NCBI RefSeq assembly: GCF_024436055.1
Contig: NZ_JANFNH010000009.1
Location: forward strand, 89,903 to 153,902
DNA length: 64,000 bases
From: Streptantibioticus rubrisoli
GTDB taxonomy: Bacteria > Actinomycetota > Actinomycetes > Streptomycetales > Streptomycetaceae
Direction of reading: 5' to 3'
Shown here piece after piece: positions 46,484-55,443 of this stretch; the stretch's first letter is position 1, and the number at the start of each line of letters is the position of its first letter. The translations under genes were made by a program, and so were the position numbers. The notes under the pieces are model-generated. The model was not told the origin of the DNA. It made no database searches and saw only the letters and a list, made by a program, of their open reading frames with translations.

Positions 46484-48016
46484 GTGGGGATCAAGAGGCG
46501 GCACTGGGCGTGGGCGGCGGCACTGCTGACGCTTGCCCTGCTGGCGGTGACCGGCTGTCAGGGCACGCCGAGCGGCCGGGAGAAGCCGACCGCTGCGCCA
46601 TCCACACCCACATCCATGCCTGTGGCCCGGGTGTGCGCCAGGCCCGCGGCCGGGCCGGCCAAGGCGCCAACGGGCGCGGTGACGGTCGACCCCGCGGTGG
46701 CCGGTGACCTGGCGGCGAAGACCAAGAGCAGCCCGCCGAACACCACGTTCTGGCTTCGACCGGGCACGCACAGGCTCGAGCCGGACCGCTACGCCCAGGT
46801 GATCCCCAAGGAGGGGGACAGCTACCTCGGCGCGCCGGGCGCGGTGCTCGACGGCCGGAAGACCAACCAGTACGCGTTCGGCGGCACCGCCCGCAATGTC
46901 ACCATCCGCTACCTGAGCGTGCAGGGTTTCGTCGCGCCACAGGACGAGGGCGTGGTCAACCATGACTCGGCCGACGGATGGGTGATCGAGCACGCCACCA
47001 TCCAGTACAACTCCGGCGCCGGGCTGATGGCCGGTGCCCGCCAGCGGGTCCTCGCCAACTGCCTGCGCGGCAACGGCCAGTACGGCATGAACGCCTACAA
47101 GACCACCGGCCGTATCAGCGACCTGGTGGTCGAGGGCAACGAGATCGTGGGCAACAACACCGGCGACTGGGAGCGGCGCAAGCCGGGCTGCGGCTGCACC
47201 GGAGGCGTGAAGTTCTGGGCCGTCAACGGCGCCGACGTACGCGGCAACTGGGTGCACGACAACCGCGGAGCCGGGTTGTGGGCGGACACCAACAACAACG
47301 ACTTCCGCATCGAGGGCAACGTGCTCGAGGCCAACGACGGTGCCGCGCTGATCTACGAGACCAGCTACAACGCGGTCATCCGAAACAACACGTTCCGGCG
47401 GAACAACTGGGTCGAGGGCCGCAAGTACGCCGACAGCGGCGACACCTTCCCGTTCGCGACCATCTACCTGTCCGAGTCCGGCGGCGAACCACGGATCCCA
47501 GCCCGCACCGACAAGATCGAGATCTACCGGAACGTGCTGGAGAACAACTGGTCCGGGATCACCCTGTGGGAAAACGCCGACCGGTTCTGCCACAGCCCGG
47601 CCAACACCTCGTCCGGTGACTGCACCTTGCTGGTGAAGAACACCGACCGCTGCGCACAGCCAGCCATCGCCACCGCACCGCTCTACGCCGACTGCCGGTG
47701 GAAGACCCAGCGGGTGGACATCCACGACAACCGCTTCGTGCTCGACAAGTCCGTCGTCGACTGCACGGTGGAGTGCGACCGCATGGCGGTGCTGGCCAAC
47801 TACGGCACCTATCCGGACTGGTCGCCGTACCAGGGCGAGCGGGTGGCCGAGGCGATCACCCTCAAGCAGCACAACCGCTGGCACGACAACGTCTACGTCG
47901 GACCATGGAAATTCGTCGCCCACGACCCGAGCCGGATACTCGACTCCGGGCAGTGGCAGAGCACGCCGTACCAGCAGGACGCGGACAGCACCTTCCGCGC
48001 AGTGGACGGTGGTTGA
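46484..48016 (+). CDS. Right-handed beta-helix lipoprotein (polysaccharide lyase/epimerase-like)
   Basis: 510 aa from GTG 46484. The N-terminus is a lipoprotein signal (LLTLALLAVTGC, Cys25) with a Pro/Thr linker; from about 60 the chain has many short beta-helix turns (NVTIRYLSVQGF; VIEHATIQYNSGAGLMAGAR; DFRIEGNVLEANDGAALIYE). Mannuronan C5-epimerases (AlgG type) and PL6-like lyases have this fold. With the AlgD-like dehydrogenase, action on a uronate polymer outside the membrane is plausible. No single catalytic motif could be fixed by eye. Confidence 0.8.
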   Translation: MGIKRRHWAWAAALLTLALLAVTGCQGTPSGREKPTAAPSTPTSMPVARVCARPAAGPAKAPTGAVTVDPAVAGDLAAKTKSSPPNTTFWLRPGTHRLEPDRYAQVIPKEGDSYLGAPGAVLDGRKTNQYAFGGTARNVTIRYLSVQGFVAPQDEGVVNHDSADGWVIEHATIQYNSGAGLMAGARQRVLANCLRGNGQYGMNAYKTTGRISDLVVEGNEIVGNNTGDWERRKPGCGCTGGVKFWAVNGADVRGNWVHDNRGAGLWADTNNNDFRIEGNVLEANDGAALIYETSYNAVIRNNTFRRNNWVEGRKYADSGDTFPFATIYLSESGGEPRIPARTDKIEIYRNVLENNWSGITLWENADRFCHSPANTSSGDCTLLVKNTDRCAQPAIATAPLYADCRWKTQRVDIHDNRFVLDKSVVDCTVECDRMAVLANYGTYPDWSPYQGERVAEAITLKQHNRWHDNVYVGPWKFVAHDPSRILDSGQWQSTPYQQDADSTFRAVDGG

Positions 48017-48017
48017 G

Positions 48018-49226
48018 ATGGGCGCGGACCACACGCCGAAGGTCGTCGGGACGGTCTGGGGGCTGCTCGTCCTCAACACGCTCGGCTCCGCCGGGGCGAA
48101 GACCATCATTCCGCTGCCCCGCTCCGTCATCCAGTTGGTCACCATGGGCGCGCTGGCCTTAGCGTTCGCGCTGGCGCTCGCACTCAATCTCCGGCTGCGT
48201 GTCCGACCCAGCGCCTTGCTGTTCCTGCTCACTGTGCTGCTGGTGTCGAGCGTGATCTCCAGTGCGCAGCTGGAGTCGGGGCTCGGCGCGCTGTTCCGGT
48301 GCTTCCGGCTGACCCTCTTCGTGGGCACGCTGTGGCTGGTCAGCCGCTGGTGGAACGGCAGCCTGACCTTCGTCCGGCACCACATCCGGATGTACTTCGC
48401 GGTGCTCGGGACAGTGGCCGCCGGCCTGGTCGCCTCGCCGGGCGCGGCCATGCCCGAGCTCTACGGCGGGCGGCTGGTCGGCGCGTTGTGGCCGCTCACC
48501 CCCCCGCAGATCGGACAGTACGCCGCGGTGATCACCGGACTCACCGTGCTGCTCGTCCTGGACCGGCGGACCGACAGGACCAGCGCGGCCGTGGTCATCG
48601 TGCCGTCACTCGTCCTGCTCGCGTTGACCCATACCCGCACGGCCACGCTCGGCCTGCTCATCGGCCTTGCGTTGGCGATCGGCTCGCTCATCCTGACCAG
48701 CGCCGCCGCCCGCCGGTTCTTCACCTGGGCGGTGCTGTGCGCCGCGGTGGCCGCGGTGGCGCTCGGCTCCGTGCTTCAGGCGTGGTTCCTGCGCGGGCAG
48801 AGCAAGGAGAACTTCTCCAGCCTCACCGGTCGGGCCAAGGTCTGGGACGCCCTGCTGGCAGCACCCCGGTCGACCGTGGAGCAGTTCTTCGGCGTTGGCC
48901 TGGGCGACAAGTCGTTCGGCGGACTGCCGATCGACAACAGCTGGCTGGCCGTTTACAACGAGCAGGGTCTGATCGGTGTCGCCCTCGTGGCGGTGATCAT
49001 CATCGTCCTTGGCGGCGTCGCGCTGCTGCGGCCACCGTCACTGCAGAGGGCCTGCGCGATCTTCCTGATCAGCTACTGCGCGATCGCGTCGTACACCGAG
49101 GCCGGACTCGGCGACGCCTCGCCGTATCTGCTGCATCTGGCCGTCGCCGCCGCACTGCTCGCGGCACCCGCCGCGGCCACGCCCTTCCCGACGCCCGAAG
49201 TTCCTCGACGACCCATCACACACTGA
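48018..49226 (+). CDS. O-antigen ligase/Wzy-like polysaccharide polymerase
   Basis: 402 aa from ATG 48018 (a GTG nine bases earlier overlaps the upstream stop). About ten membrane helices with the Wzy_C-type block (VLLALTHTRTATLGLLIGLA; then SKENFSSLTGRAKVWDALLA and GVGLGDKSFGGLPIDNSWLA). Polymerases of this group join lipid-linked repeats on the outer face of the membrane. Codon TTA at 48159-48161 (in GALALAF). Confidence 0.85.
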   Translation: MGADHTPKVVGTVWGLLVLNTLGSAGAKTIIPLPRSVIQLVTMGALALAFALALALNLRLRVRPSALLFLLTVLLVSSVISSAQLESGLGALFRCFRLTLFVGTLWLVSRWWNGSLTFVRHHIRMYFAVLGTVAAGLVASPGAAMPELYGGRLVGALWPLTPPQIGQYAAVITGLTVLLVLDRRTDRTSAAVVIVPSLVLLALTHTRTATLGLLIGLALAIGSLILTSAAARRFFTWAVLCAAVAAVALGSVLQAWFLRGQSKENFSSLTGRAKVWDALLAAPRSTVEQFFGVGLGDKSFGGLPIDNSWLAVYNEQGLIGVALVAVIIIVLGGVALLRPPSLQRACAIFLISYCAIASYTEAGLGDASPYLLHLAVAAALLAAPAAATPFPTPEVPRRPITH

Positions 49227-49252
49227 GCCCGCAGACCGGAGTTGACCTGAGC

Positions 49253-50461
49253 ATGCACGTCCTCGTGGTGCACAACCACTACTCCTCGGCGCAGCCGAGC
49301 GGGGAGAACAAGGTCGTCGAACAGGAGGTGGGACTGCTGCGCGCGGCAGGCCACCAGGTCGAGGTGTTCGAGCGGCGCAGCGACGACATCGCCGCCCGGT
49401 CCCTCCTCGCCAAGGCCGCGGTGCCGCTCCTCGTGCCCTGGAACCCGGCGGTCCGCGCGGAGCTCACCGCCCGACTGCGCGCCGAGCGACCGGACGTGGT
49501 GCACGTCCACAACGTCTTCCCGCTCCTGTCGCCCGCGGTCCTCGCCGCCTGCGCCGACGCCAAAGTGCCCGCCGTCGCCACGCTGCACAACTACACCCAG
49601 ATCTGCCCGCCCGGCACGCTGCAGCGGGACGGCCGACCGTGCACCGAGTGCGTCGGCTCCGCACCGCTGCCCGCCGTCCGGCACGGCTGTTACCGGAACT
49701 CCCGGCTTGCGACGGTGCCGCTCGCGGTCAGCCTGTCGGTCAACCGGCGGCGGTGGTGGTCCGGCGTGCAGCGGTTCCTGTGCATCTCCGCGGCGCAGCG
49801 CGACGTCCTGGTGCGGGCGGGAATGCCGCCCGAGCGGCTGGTGGTGAAGCACAACTTCGTGCCGGAGCCGGGCACTTGCCGAGCCGACGCCGGCGAGCAT
49901 GTGCTCTATCTCGGCCGGCTCGCGCAGGCCAAGGGCGTGCGGCTGCTCATGGCCGCGTGGGACGAGATCGCGGCGAGCGGCGGTGTGGGCGTGCCGCTCG
50001 TGGTCGCGGGCGCGGGGCCACTGGAGCGCGAGGTGACCGCCTGGGCGGCGGGCCGCGACGACGTGCGGTACGCCGGCCTGTTGGGCCCGCAGGAGTGCCG
50101 GATGGCCGTCGCGCGGTCGGTGGCCGTGGTGGCCCCCTCGACGTGGCTGGAGGCGTTCGGCCTGGTGGTGGTGGAGGCGATGGCGGCGGGCGTCCCGGCC
50201 GTCGCCGCAGGTCACGGCGCCTTCGTCGAACTCGTCGAGGACGAAGTGACCGGGCTGCTGCACCGGCCGGGCGAGCCCGTCTCGCTCGCGTCCTGCCTGC
50301 GCCGGATCACGGCCGATCCGGCGCGCAACCGGGAGATGGGCCAGGCGGCCCGGCGCCGTTACGAGCAGGGCTTCAGCCCGGCCGTCGGCCTTGAGCGCCT
50401 GGTGGATGAGTACCGCACCGCGATCGCGGCTCGGTCGGAATCAATGGGGGGCAGTCAATGA
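49253..50461 (+). CDS. GT4-family glycosyltransferase
   Basis: 402 aa from ATG 49253. N-terminal GT-B half with LVVHNHYSSAQPSGENKVVE and the HVHNVFPLLSP loop; C-terminal GT4 domain with VLYLGRLAQAKGVRLLMAAW and the donor-binding APSTWLEAFGLVVVEAMAAG (the E-x7-E motif). It has a Cys-rich insert (CPPGTLQRDGRPCTECVG) as in several actinobacterial and cyanobacterial relatives. It adds a sugar to the repeat unit. It overlaps the methyltransferase gene by 4 bp. Confidence 0.9.
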   Translation: MHVLVVHNHYSSAQPSGENKVVEQEVGLLRAAGHQVEVFERRSDDIAARSLLAKAAVPLLVPWNPAVRAELTARLRAERPDVVHVHNVFPLLSPAVLAACADAKVPAVATLHNYTQICPPGTLQRDGRPCTECVGSAPLPAVRHGCYRNSRLATVPLAVSLSVNRRRWWSGVQRFLCISAAQRDVLVRAGMPPERLVVKHNFVPEPGTCRADAGEHVLYLGRLAQAKGVRLLMAAWDEIAASGGVGVPLVVAGAGPLEREVTAWAAGRDDVRYAGLLGPQECRMAVARSVAVVAPSTWLEAFGLVVVEAMAAGVPAVAAGHGAFVELVEDEVTGLLHRPGEPVSLASCLRRITADPARNREMGQAARRRYEQGFSPAVGLERLVDEYRTAIAARSESMGGSQ

Positions 50462-51708
50462 CACGATGCCGACTCTGCGGCTCGGCGACACTGGCGAGCG
50501 TCGTCGACCTTGGGGCGACGCCACCATGTGAGAGCTTTCTCGCCGCGGACCAACTGGACCAGCCGGAGCCCGCGTACCCGCTGCACCTGCGGGTCTGCAC
50601 CGACTGCTGGCTCGCGCAGATCCCGCCGCTGATCACGCCGGAGGAGACGTTCAGCGAGTACGCGTACTTCTCCTCCTTCTCGACCTCCTGGGTGGAGCAC
50701 GCGCGCACGTTCGTCGCCGACACCGCAGCGCGGCTGGGTCTGGGCACCGACGCCTTCGTGGTCGAGGTCGCGAGCAACGACGGGTACCTGCTGAGGCACG
50801 TGGTGGACCGGGGGATCCGCTGCCTCGGCATCGAGCCGTCGGTGAACGTCGGCGCCGCGGCGCGGGAGGCGGGCGTGCCCACGCTCACGGAGTTCCTGAG
50901 CCCGGCCACCGGGGCGGCCGTCCGTGCCGAACACGGCCCGGCGAACCTGGTCGTGGCCAACAACGTGTACGCGCACATCCCCGACGTGGTCGGGTTCACC
51001 CAGGGGCTGCGCGCCCTGGTCGCCGACGACGGGTGGGTCTCCATAGAGGTGCAGCACCTGCTGACCCTGGTCGAGGACAACCAGTACGACACGATCTACC
51101 ACGAGCACTTCCAGTACTACACGGTCGCGTCCGCGATCCGAGCCCTTGCCGGCGGCGGACTCGCCCTCGTGGACGTCGAGTTGCTGCCCACGCACGGCGG
51201 CTCCATCCGGCTGTGGGCCCGGCCGGTCGAGGTGGCCGGTGAGCCGACGGAGCCGAGAGCCTGGGGAAGGGTGGCCGACGTGCTGGACCGGGAGAAGGCC
51301 GCCGGGCTGCAGGAGCTGTCCGGGTACACCGAGTTCTCCGCTCGGGTGGCCAAGGTGCGCCGGGACCTGCTGCGGTTCCTGATCGAGGCGGCCGAGCGCG
51401 GTGAGACGGTGGTCGGCTACGGCGCCCCGGGCAAGGGCAACACCCTGCTCAACCACTGCGGCATCCGGCCCGACCTGCTCGCGTACACGGTCGACCGCAA
51501 CCCCTACAAGCATGGCAGGTTCACCCCGGGCACCCGCATCCCGATCCTGCCGCCCGAGCGGATCGCCGCCGACCGACCGGACTACGTCCTCGTCCTGCCG
51601 TGGAACCTGCGGGCCGAACTGGTCGAGCAGCTGTCCTTCGTGCACGACTGGGGCGGCCGGCTGGTCTTCCCCATCCCCGAACTGAGCATTGTCGAGGTCA
51701 AGTCATGA
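50458..51708 (+). CDS. Sugar C-methyltransferase (TylCIII/NovU-like three-domain type)
   Basis: 416 aa. An N-terminal zinc-binding Methyltransf_13 domain (CRLCGSATLASVVDLGATPP, later CTDCWLAQIP) is followed by a SAM-binding core (FVVEVASNDGYLLRHVVDRG) and the C-terminal Methyltransf_14 domain (VVGYGAPGKGNTLLNHCGI). Enzymes of this build transfer methyl from SAM to C3 or C5 of a 4-keto nucleotide sugar, giving branched sugars. It precedes the nucleotidyltransferase by a 4-bp overlap. Confidence 0.9.
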   Translation: MTRCRLCGSATLASVVDLGATPPCESFLAADQLDQPEPAYPLHLRVCTDCWLAQIPPLITPEETFSEYAYFSSFSTSWVEHARTFVADTAARLGLGTDAFVVEVASNDGYLLRHVVDRGIRCLGIEPSVNVGAAAREAGVPTLTEFLSPATGAAVRAEHGPANLVVANNVYAHIPDVVGFTQGLRALVADDGWVSIEVQHLLTLVEDNQYDTIYHEHFQYYTVASAIRALAGGGLALVDVELLPTHGGSIRLWARPVEVAGEPTEPRAWGRVADVLDREKAAGLQELSGYTEFSARVAKVRRDLLRFLIEAAERGETVVGYGAPGKGNTLLNHCGIRPDLLAYTVDRNPYKHGRFTPGTRIPILPPERIAADRPDYVLVLPWNLRAELVEQLSFVHDWGGRLVFPIPELSIVEVKS

Positions 51709-52499
51709 AGGTCGTTCTGTTCTGCGGCGGTTACGGGATGCGGATGCGCGAGGGTGCCTTCGACGACGTGCCCAAGCCGATGGCGATGGTCGGCCCGCGA
51801 CCGCTGATCTGGCATGTCATGCGCTACTACGCGCACTTCGGGCACACGGAGTTCATCCTGTGTCTCGGCTACGGGGCGCACCACATCAAGAACTACTTCC
51901 TCAAGTACGAGGAGACGACGTCCAACGACTTCGTGCTGCGCGGCGGGCGGACCGAGCTGCTGTCCACCGACATCGCCGACTGGACGATCACGTTCGCACA
52001 GACCGGCATCGAGTCACCGATCGGGGAGCGGCTGCGCCGGGTGCGGCACCACCTGGCTGGCGACGAGATGTTCCTCGCCAACTACGCCGACGTGCTCACC
52101 GACGCCCCGCTGCCGGAGATGATCGACCGGTTCGCGCGGCGCGACGCCGGTGCGTCGATGATGGTGGTGCCGCCGCAGTCCTCGTTCCACTGCGTGGATT
52201 TGGGCGAGGACGGCCTGGTGGGGGGCATCACCGCGGTGAGCGAACTGCCGCTGTGGGAGAACGGCGGCTACTTCGTGCTCCGCCAGGAGGTCTTCGACCA
52301 CATACCGGAGAACGGGGACCTGGTCGCCGACGGATGCGCCCAACTGGCCAAGCAGGGGCGCCTGGTGGCGCACCAGCACCGCGGCTTCTGGAAGCCGACC
52401 GACACCGTGAAGGAGCGGGCCGCGCTCGACGCCGCCTACGCCCGCGGCGACCGCCCGTGGGCCGTGTGGGAAGAGGACGGCGCGGGGGTGCGCGCGTGA
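51705..52499 (+). CDS. Glucose-1-phosphate cytidylyltransferase-like nucleotidyltransferase (RfbF family)
   Basis: 264 aa. Short nucleotidyltransferase with LFCGGYGMRMREG (variant of the G-G-x-G-T-R loop), DVPKPMAMVGPRPLIWHVM and YGAHHIKNYFLKY, which matches RfbF (CTP:glucose-1-phosphate) more than the dTDP enzymes. It would supply a CDP-sugar for the following tailoring enzymes. No CDP-glucose 4,6-dehydratase is obvious nearby, although the SDR at 53147 could fill a related role. Confidence 0.8.
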   Translation: MKVVLFCGGYGMRMREGAFDDVPKPMAMVGPRPLIWHVMRYYAHFGHTEFILCLGYGAHHIKNYFLKYEETTSNDFVLRGGRTELLSTDIADWTITFAQTGIESPIGERLRRVRHHLAGDEMFLANYADVLTDAPLPEMIDRFARRDAGASMMVVPPQSSFHCVDLGEDGLVGGITAVSELPLWENGGYFVLRQEVFDHIPENGDLVADGCAQLAKQGRLVAHQHRGFWKPTDTVKERAALDAAYARGDRPWAVWEEDGAGVRA

Positions 52500-53143
52500 T
52501 CCGGCTCGGGGCCGGACGCCTGGAGCGGATCGTCGCGGTGGGCGCGCACTGCGACGACATCGCCATCGGCGCTGGCGGCACGCTGCTGACGCTGTGCCTC
52601 GCGCGCCCTGGCATCCGCGTCGACGCGCTGGTGCTCTCCGGCGGGGGCAGCGAGCGGGAGCAGGAGGAGCAGGCCGCGCTCGCCGCCTTCTGCCCGGGCG
52701 CCGAACTGCGCCTGACCGTGCACAAACTGCCCGATGGCCGACTGCCCGCCTACTGGGAGGAGGCCAAGGCCGCGGTCGAGGAACTGCGCGCGGGGACCGA
52801 GCCGGATCTCGTGCTGGCTCCGCGGACCGATGACGCGCACCAGGATCACCGCGGCCTGGCGCAGCTGATACCCACCGCGTTCCGCGACCACCTCGTGCTC
52901 GGCTACGAGATCGTCAAGTGGGACGGCGATCTCGGCCGTCCGTCGGCGTACCAGCCGCTGGCGCCGGAGATCGCCGAACAGAAGGTGCGGCTGCTGCACG
53001 AGCACTACCCCTCGCAGCGGCACCGGCCCTGGTACGACCGCGAGGTCTTCCTCGGTCTCGCCCGGATCCGCGGTATCGAATGCCACGCGCGCTACGCCGA
53101 GGCGTTCGCCGTCACCAAACTCGCTCTCACCTTGGGGGATTGA
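52496..53143 (+). CDS. PIG-L family deacetylase
   Basis: 215 aa, GTG overlapping the previous stop. Zinc-site motifs are AHCDDIAIGAGGT (usual AHPDD) and DDAHQDHRGL. The fold (LmbE/PIG-L) removes acyl groups from amino sugars, including nucleotide- or lipid-linked GlcNAc. In this block it probably deacetylates a sugar nucleotide or intermediate. The proline of the first motif is replaced by Cys, which occurs in some members. Confidence 0.88.
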   Translation: MIRLGAGRLERIVAVGAHCDDIAIGAGGTLLTLCLARPGIRVDALVLSGGGSEREQEEQAALAAFCPGAELRLTVHKLPDGRLPAYWEEAKAAVEELRAGTEPDLVLAPRTDDAHQDHRGLAQLIPTAFRDHLVLGYEIVKWDGDLGRPSAYQPLAPEIAEQKVRLLHEHYPSQRHRPWYDREVFLGLARIRGIECHARYAEAFAVTKLALTLGD

Positions 53144-53146
53144 ACC

Positions 53147-54172
53147 TTGCGCGTACTGCTGACCGGGCACCAGGGCTACCTGGGCACCGTGATGGCCCCT
53201 GTCCTCGCGGCCGCCGGGCACGAGGTCGTCGGTCTGGACGCCGGCCTGTTCGCCGACTGCGTCCTTGGCCCGCCGCCCGCGGACGCTCCGGGGCAGCGGG
53301 TGGACCTGCGCGACGTCACGGCCGAACACGTGGCCGGGGTGGACGCCGTGATCCACCTGGCCGCGCTGTCCAACGACCCCCTCGGCTCGCTGGCGCCGGA
53401 GCTCACCTACGACATCAACCACCACGCGTCCGTGCGGCTGGCCCGGCTGGCCCGCGACGCCGGAGTGCGGCGCTTCCTGTACGCGTCGACGTGCTCGGTC
53501 TACGGCGCCGCCGGTGGCGGCGGTCTGGTGGCCGAGGATGCCCCGCTGCGCCCGGTGACGCCGTACGCGGAGTCCAAGGTGCGGGTGGAGGACGACCTGC
53601 ACGTGCTGGCCGACGGCGACTTCAGCCCGGTGTTCATGCGCAACGCCACCGCCTTCGGCTATTCACCCCGGCTGCGCGCCGACATCGTGCTGAACAACCT
53701 GGTGGGCCACGCACTCCTGACCGGCGAGGTCCTGGTGCTCTCCGACGGCACCCCCTGGCGCCCGCTGGTGCACGCCGCCGACATCGCACGGGCCTTCACG
53801 GCCGCGCTGACCGCGCCGCGCGAAGCGGTACACGACCAAGCGTTCAACATCGGCAGCGAGATCAACAACGTCACGGTCGCCGAGATCGCTGAGCAGGTCG
53901 CCGAGGCGGTGCCCGGCGCGAAGGTGGTGATCACCGCAGAGACCGGCGCCGATCCGCGGTCGTACCGCGTGGACTTCTCCCGGTTCCGCGCCGCGATACC
54001 CGGCTTCGACTGCGAGTGGACGGTGAAGCGGGGCGCGCTCGAACTCGCCGACGCCTACCGGAAACACGGACTGACCCGGGAGGACTTCGAGCAACGCTTC
54101 ACCCGGCTTGCCGTGCTGCGCGCGGCGTCCGACACCGGCGCCGTCGACGACACCCTGCGGTGGCGCCGATGA
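53147..54172 (+). CDS. NAD-dependent epimerase/dehydratase (extended SDR)
   Basis: 341 aa, TTG start at 53147 four bases after the PIG-L stop. Dinucleotide loop LLTGHQGYLGTVM (TGxxGxxG), VIHLAALSNDP, YASTCSVYG and catalytic YAESK. Extended SDRs of this kind epimerise or dehydrate sugar nucleotides. The first loop begins GHQGYLG, as in a group of SDRs often found beside C-methyltransferases. The C-terminal ADPRSYRVDFSRFRAAIPG fits sugar binding. Overlaps the next gene. Confidence 0.9.
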   Translation: MRVLLTGHQGYLGTVMAPVLAAAGHEVVGLDAGLFADCVLGPPPADAPGQRVDLRDVTAEHVAGVDAVIHLAALSNDPLGSLAPELTYDINHHASVRLARLARDAGVRRFLYASTCSVYGAAGGGGLVAEDAPLRPVTPYAESKVRVEDDLHVLADGDFSPVFMRNATAFGYSPRLRADIVLNNLVGHALLTGEVLVLSDGTPWRPLVHAADIARAFTAALTAPREAVHDQAFNIGSEINNVTVAEIAEQVAEAVPGAKVVITAETGADPRSYRVDFSRFRAAIPGFDCEWTVKRGALELADAYRKHGLTREDFEQRFTRLAVLRAASDTGAVDDTLRWRR

Positions 54173-55443
54173 CCGCGCCCGGCGAAGCGATGCACGCGCT
54201 GGTGGCGCGGCTGTACCCGCTGTGCCGGAGCATCACCGGCGACGGTGTGCGCGCCACCTTGGAGATCGTCGGCGAGTACGTCCCGCTGCGGGTGCACGAG
54301 GTGCCGACCGGGACCCAGGTGCTCGACTGGACGGTGCCGCAGGAGTGGAACATCCGCGACGCGTACATCGCCGACACCGCCGGAAACCGGATCGTCGACT
54401 TCGCCGCGTCCAGCCTGCACGTGCTCGGCTACAGCGTGCCGGTGTCGGCGACCATGCCGCTGGCCGAGCTTCGCGCGCACCTGCACACCCTGCCGGACCA
54501 GCCGTCCTGGGTGCCGTACCGCACCAGCTACTACCAGCCGGAATGGGGGTTCTGCCTGGCCCAGGAGACCCTGGACGCGTTGCCGGACGGCGAGTACGAG
54601 GTACGCATCGACTCCACACTCGCGGACGGCCACCTCACCTACGCCGAGCATGTGGTCCCGGGCCGGGTTCCTGACGAGGTGATCGTCTCCTGCCACGTCT
54701 GCCACCCGTCGCTGGCCAACGACAACCTGGCCGGCATCGCGGTGGCGACGTTCCTGGCCCGTGCGCTGGCCGAGCGGACGCCGTACTACACCTACCGGTT
54801 CCTCTTCGTGCCCGGCACCATCGGGGCGATCACCTGGCTGGCCCGCAACGCCGAGCGGGTGGAGCGGGTCAAGCACGGGCTGGTGCTGGCCTGCGCGGGC
54901 GACCCGGGCCAACTGACGTACAAGCAGAGCAGGCGCGGCGACGCGGAGATCGACCGGGTGATGCGGCACGTGCTGCGCGCGTCCGAACGCCCGCACCACA
55001 TCGCCGTGTTCACTCCGTACGGCTACGACGAGCGGCAGTTCTGCTCGCCCGGGTTCGATCTCGGCGTGGGCTCGCTCAGCCGGACACCGTACGCCCGCTA
55101 CCCCGAGTACCACACCTCGGCGGACAACCTGGACTTCGTCTCCCCGGAGGCGATGGCGGACACGCTCGCCGTCTGCCGCGAGGCATTCGCCGTCCTCGAC
55201 CGAAACCGGCGGTACGTCAACCTCAGCCCCTACGGCGAACCGCAGTTGGGGCGACGCGGGTTGTACGACTCGCTCGGCGGCCGCAGCGACGCGAAGCAGG
55301 CCGAGATGGCCATGCTCTGGGTACTCAGTCTCTCCGACGGCGAGCACAGTCTGCTGGACGTCGCTGACCGGTCCGGGCTGCCGTTCGACACCGTCGCCGC
55401 CGCGGCCGACGCCCTGCACGGCGCCGGGCTGGTCAAGGCATGA
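54169..55443 (+). CDS. DUF4910 aminopeptidase-like protein
   Basis: 424 aa from ATG 54169. DUF4910/M28-like fold: the metal-binding segment reads SCHVCHPSLANDNLAGIA, with later RTPYARYPEYHTSADNLDFV supplying further His/Glu ligands. The C-terminus has a winged-helix-like unit (GEHSLLDVADRSGLPFDTVA). Proteins of this kind recur in glycan loci with nucleotidyltransferase, C-methyltransferase and PIG-L genes, as here; their reaction is not known to me. Amide hydrolysis of a sugar-linked group is a reasonable guess. Confidence 0.82.
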   Translation: MTAPGEAMHALVARLYPLCRSITGDGVRATLEIVGEYVPLRVHEVPTGTQVLDWTVPQEWNIRDAYIADTAGNRIVDFAASSLHVLGYSVPVSATMPLAELRAHLHTLPDQPSWVPYRTSYYQPEWGFCLAQETLDALPDGEYEVRIDSTLADGHLTYAEHVVPGRVPDEVIVSCHVCHPSLANDNLAGIAVATFLARALAERTPYYTYRFLFVPGTIGAITWLARNAERVERVKHGLVLACAGDPGQLTYKQSRRGDAEIDRVMRHVLRASERPHHIAVFTPYGYDERQFCSPGFDLGVGSLSRTPYARYPEYHTSADNLDFVSPEAMADTLAVCREAFAVLDRNRRYVNLSPYGEPQLGRRGLYDSLGGRSDAKQAEMAMLWVLSLSDGEHSLLDVADRSGLPFDTVAAAADALHGAGLVKA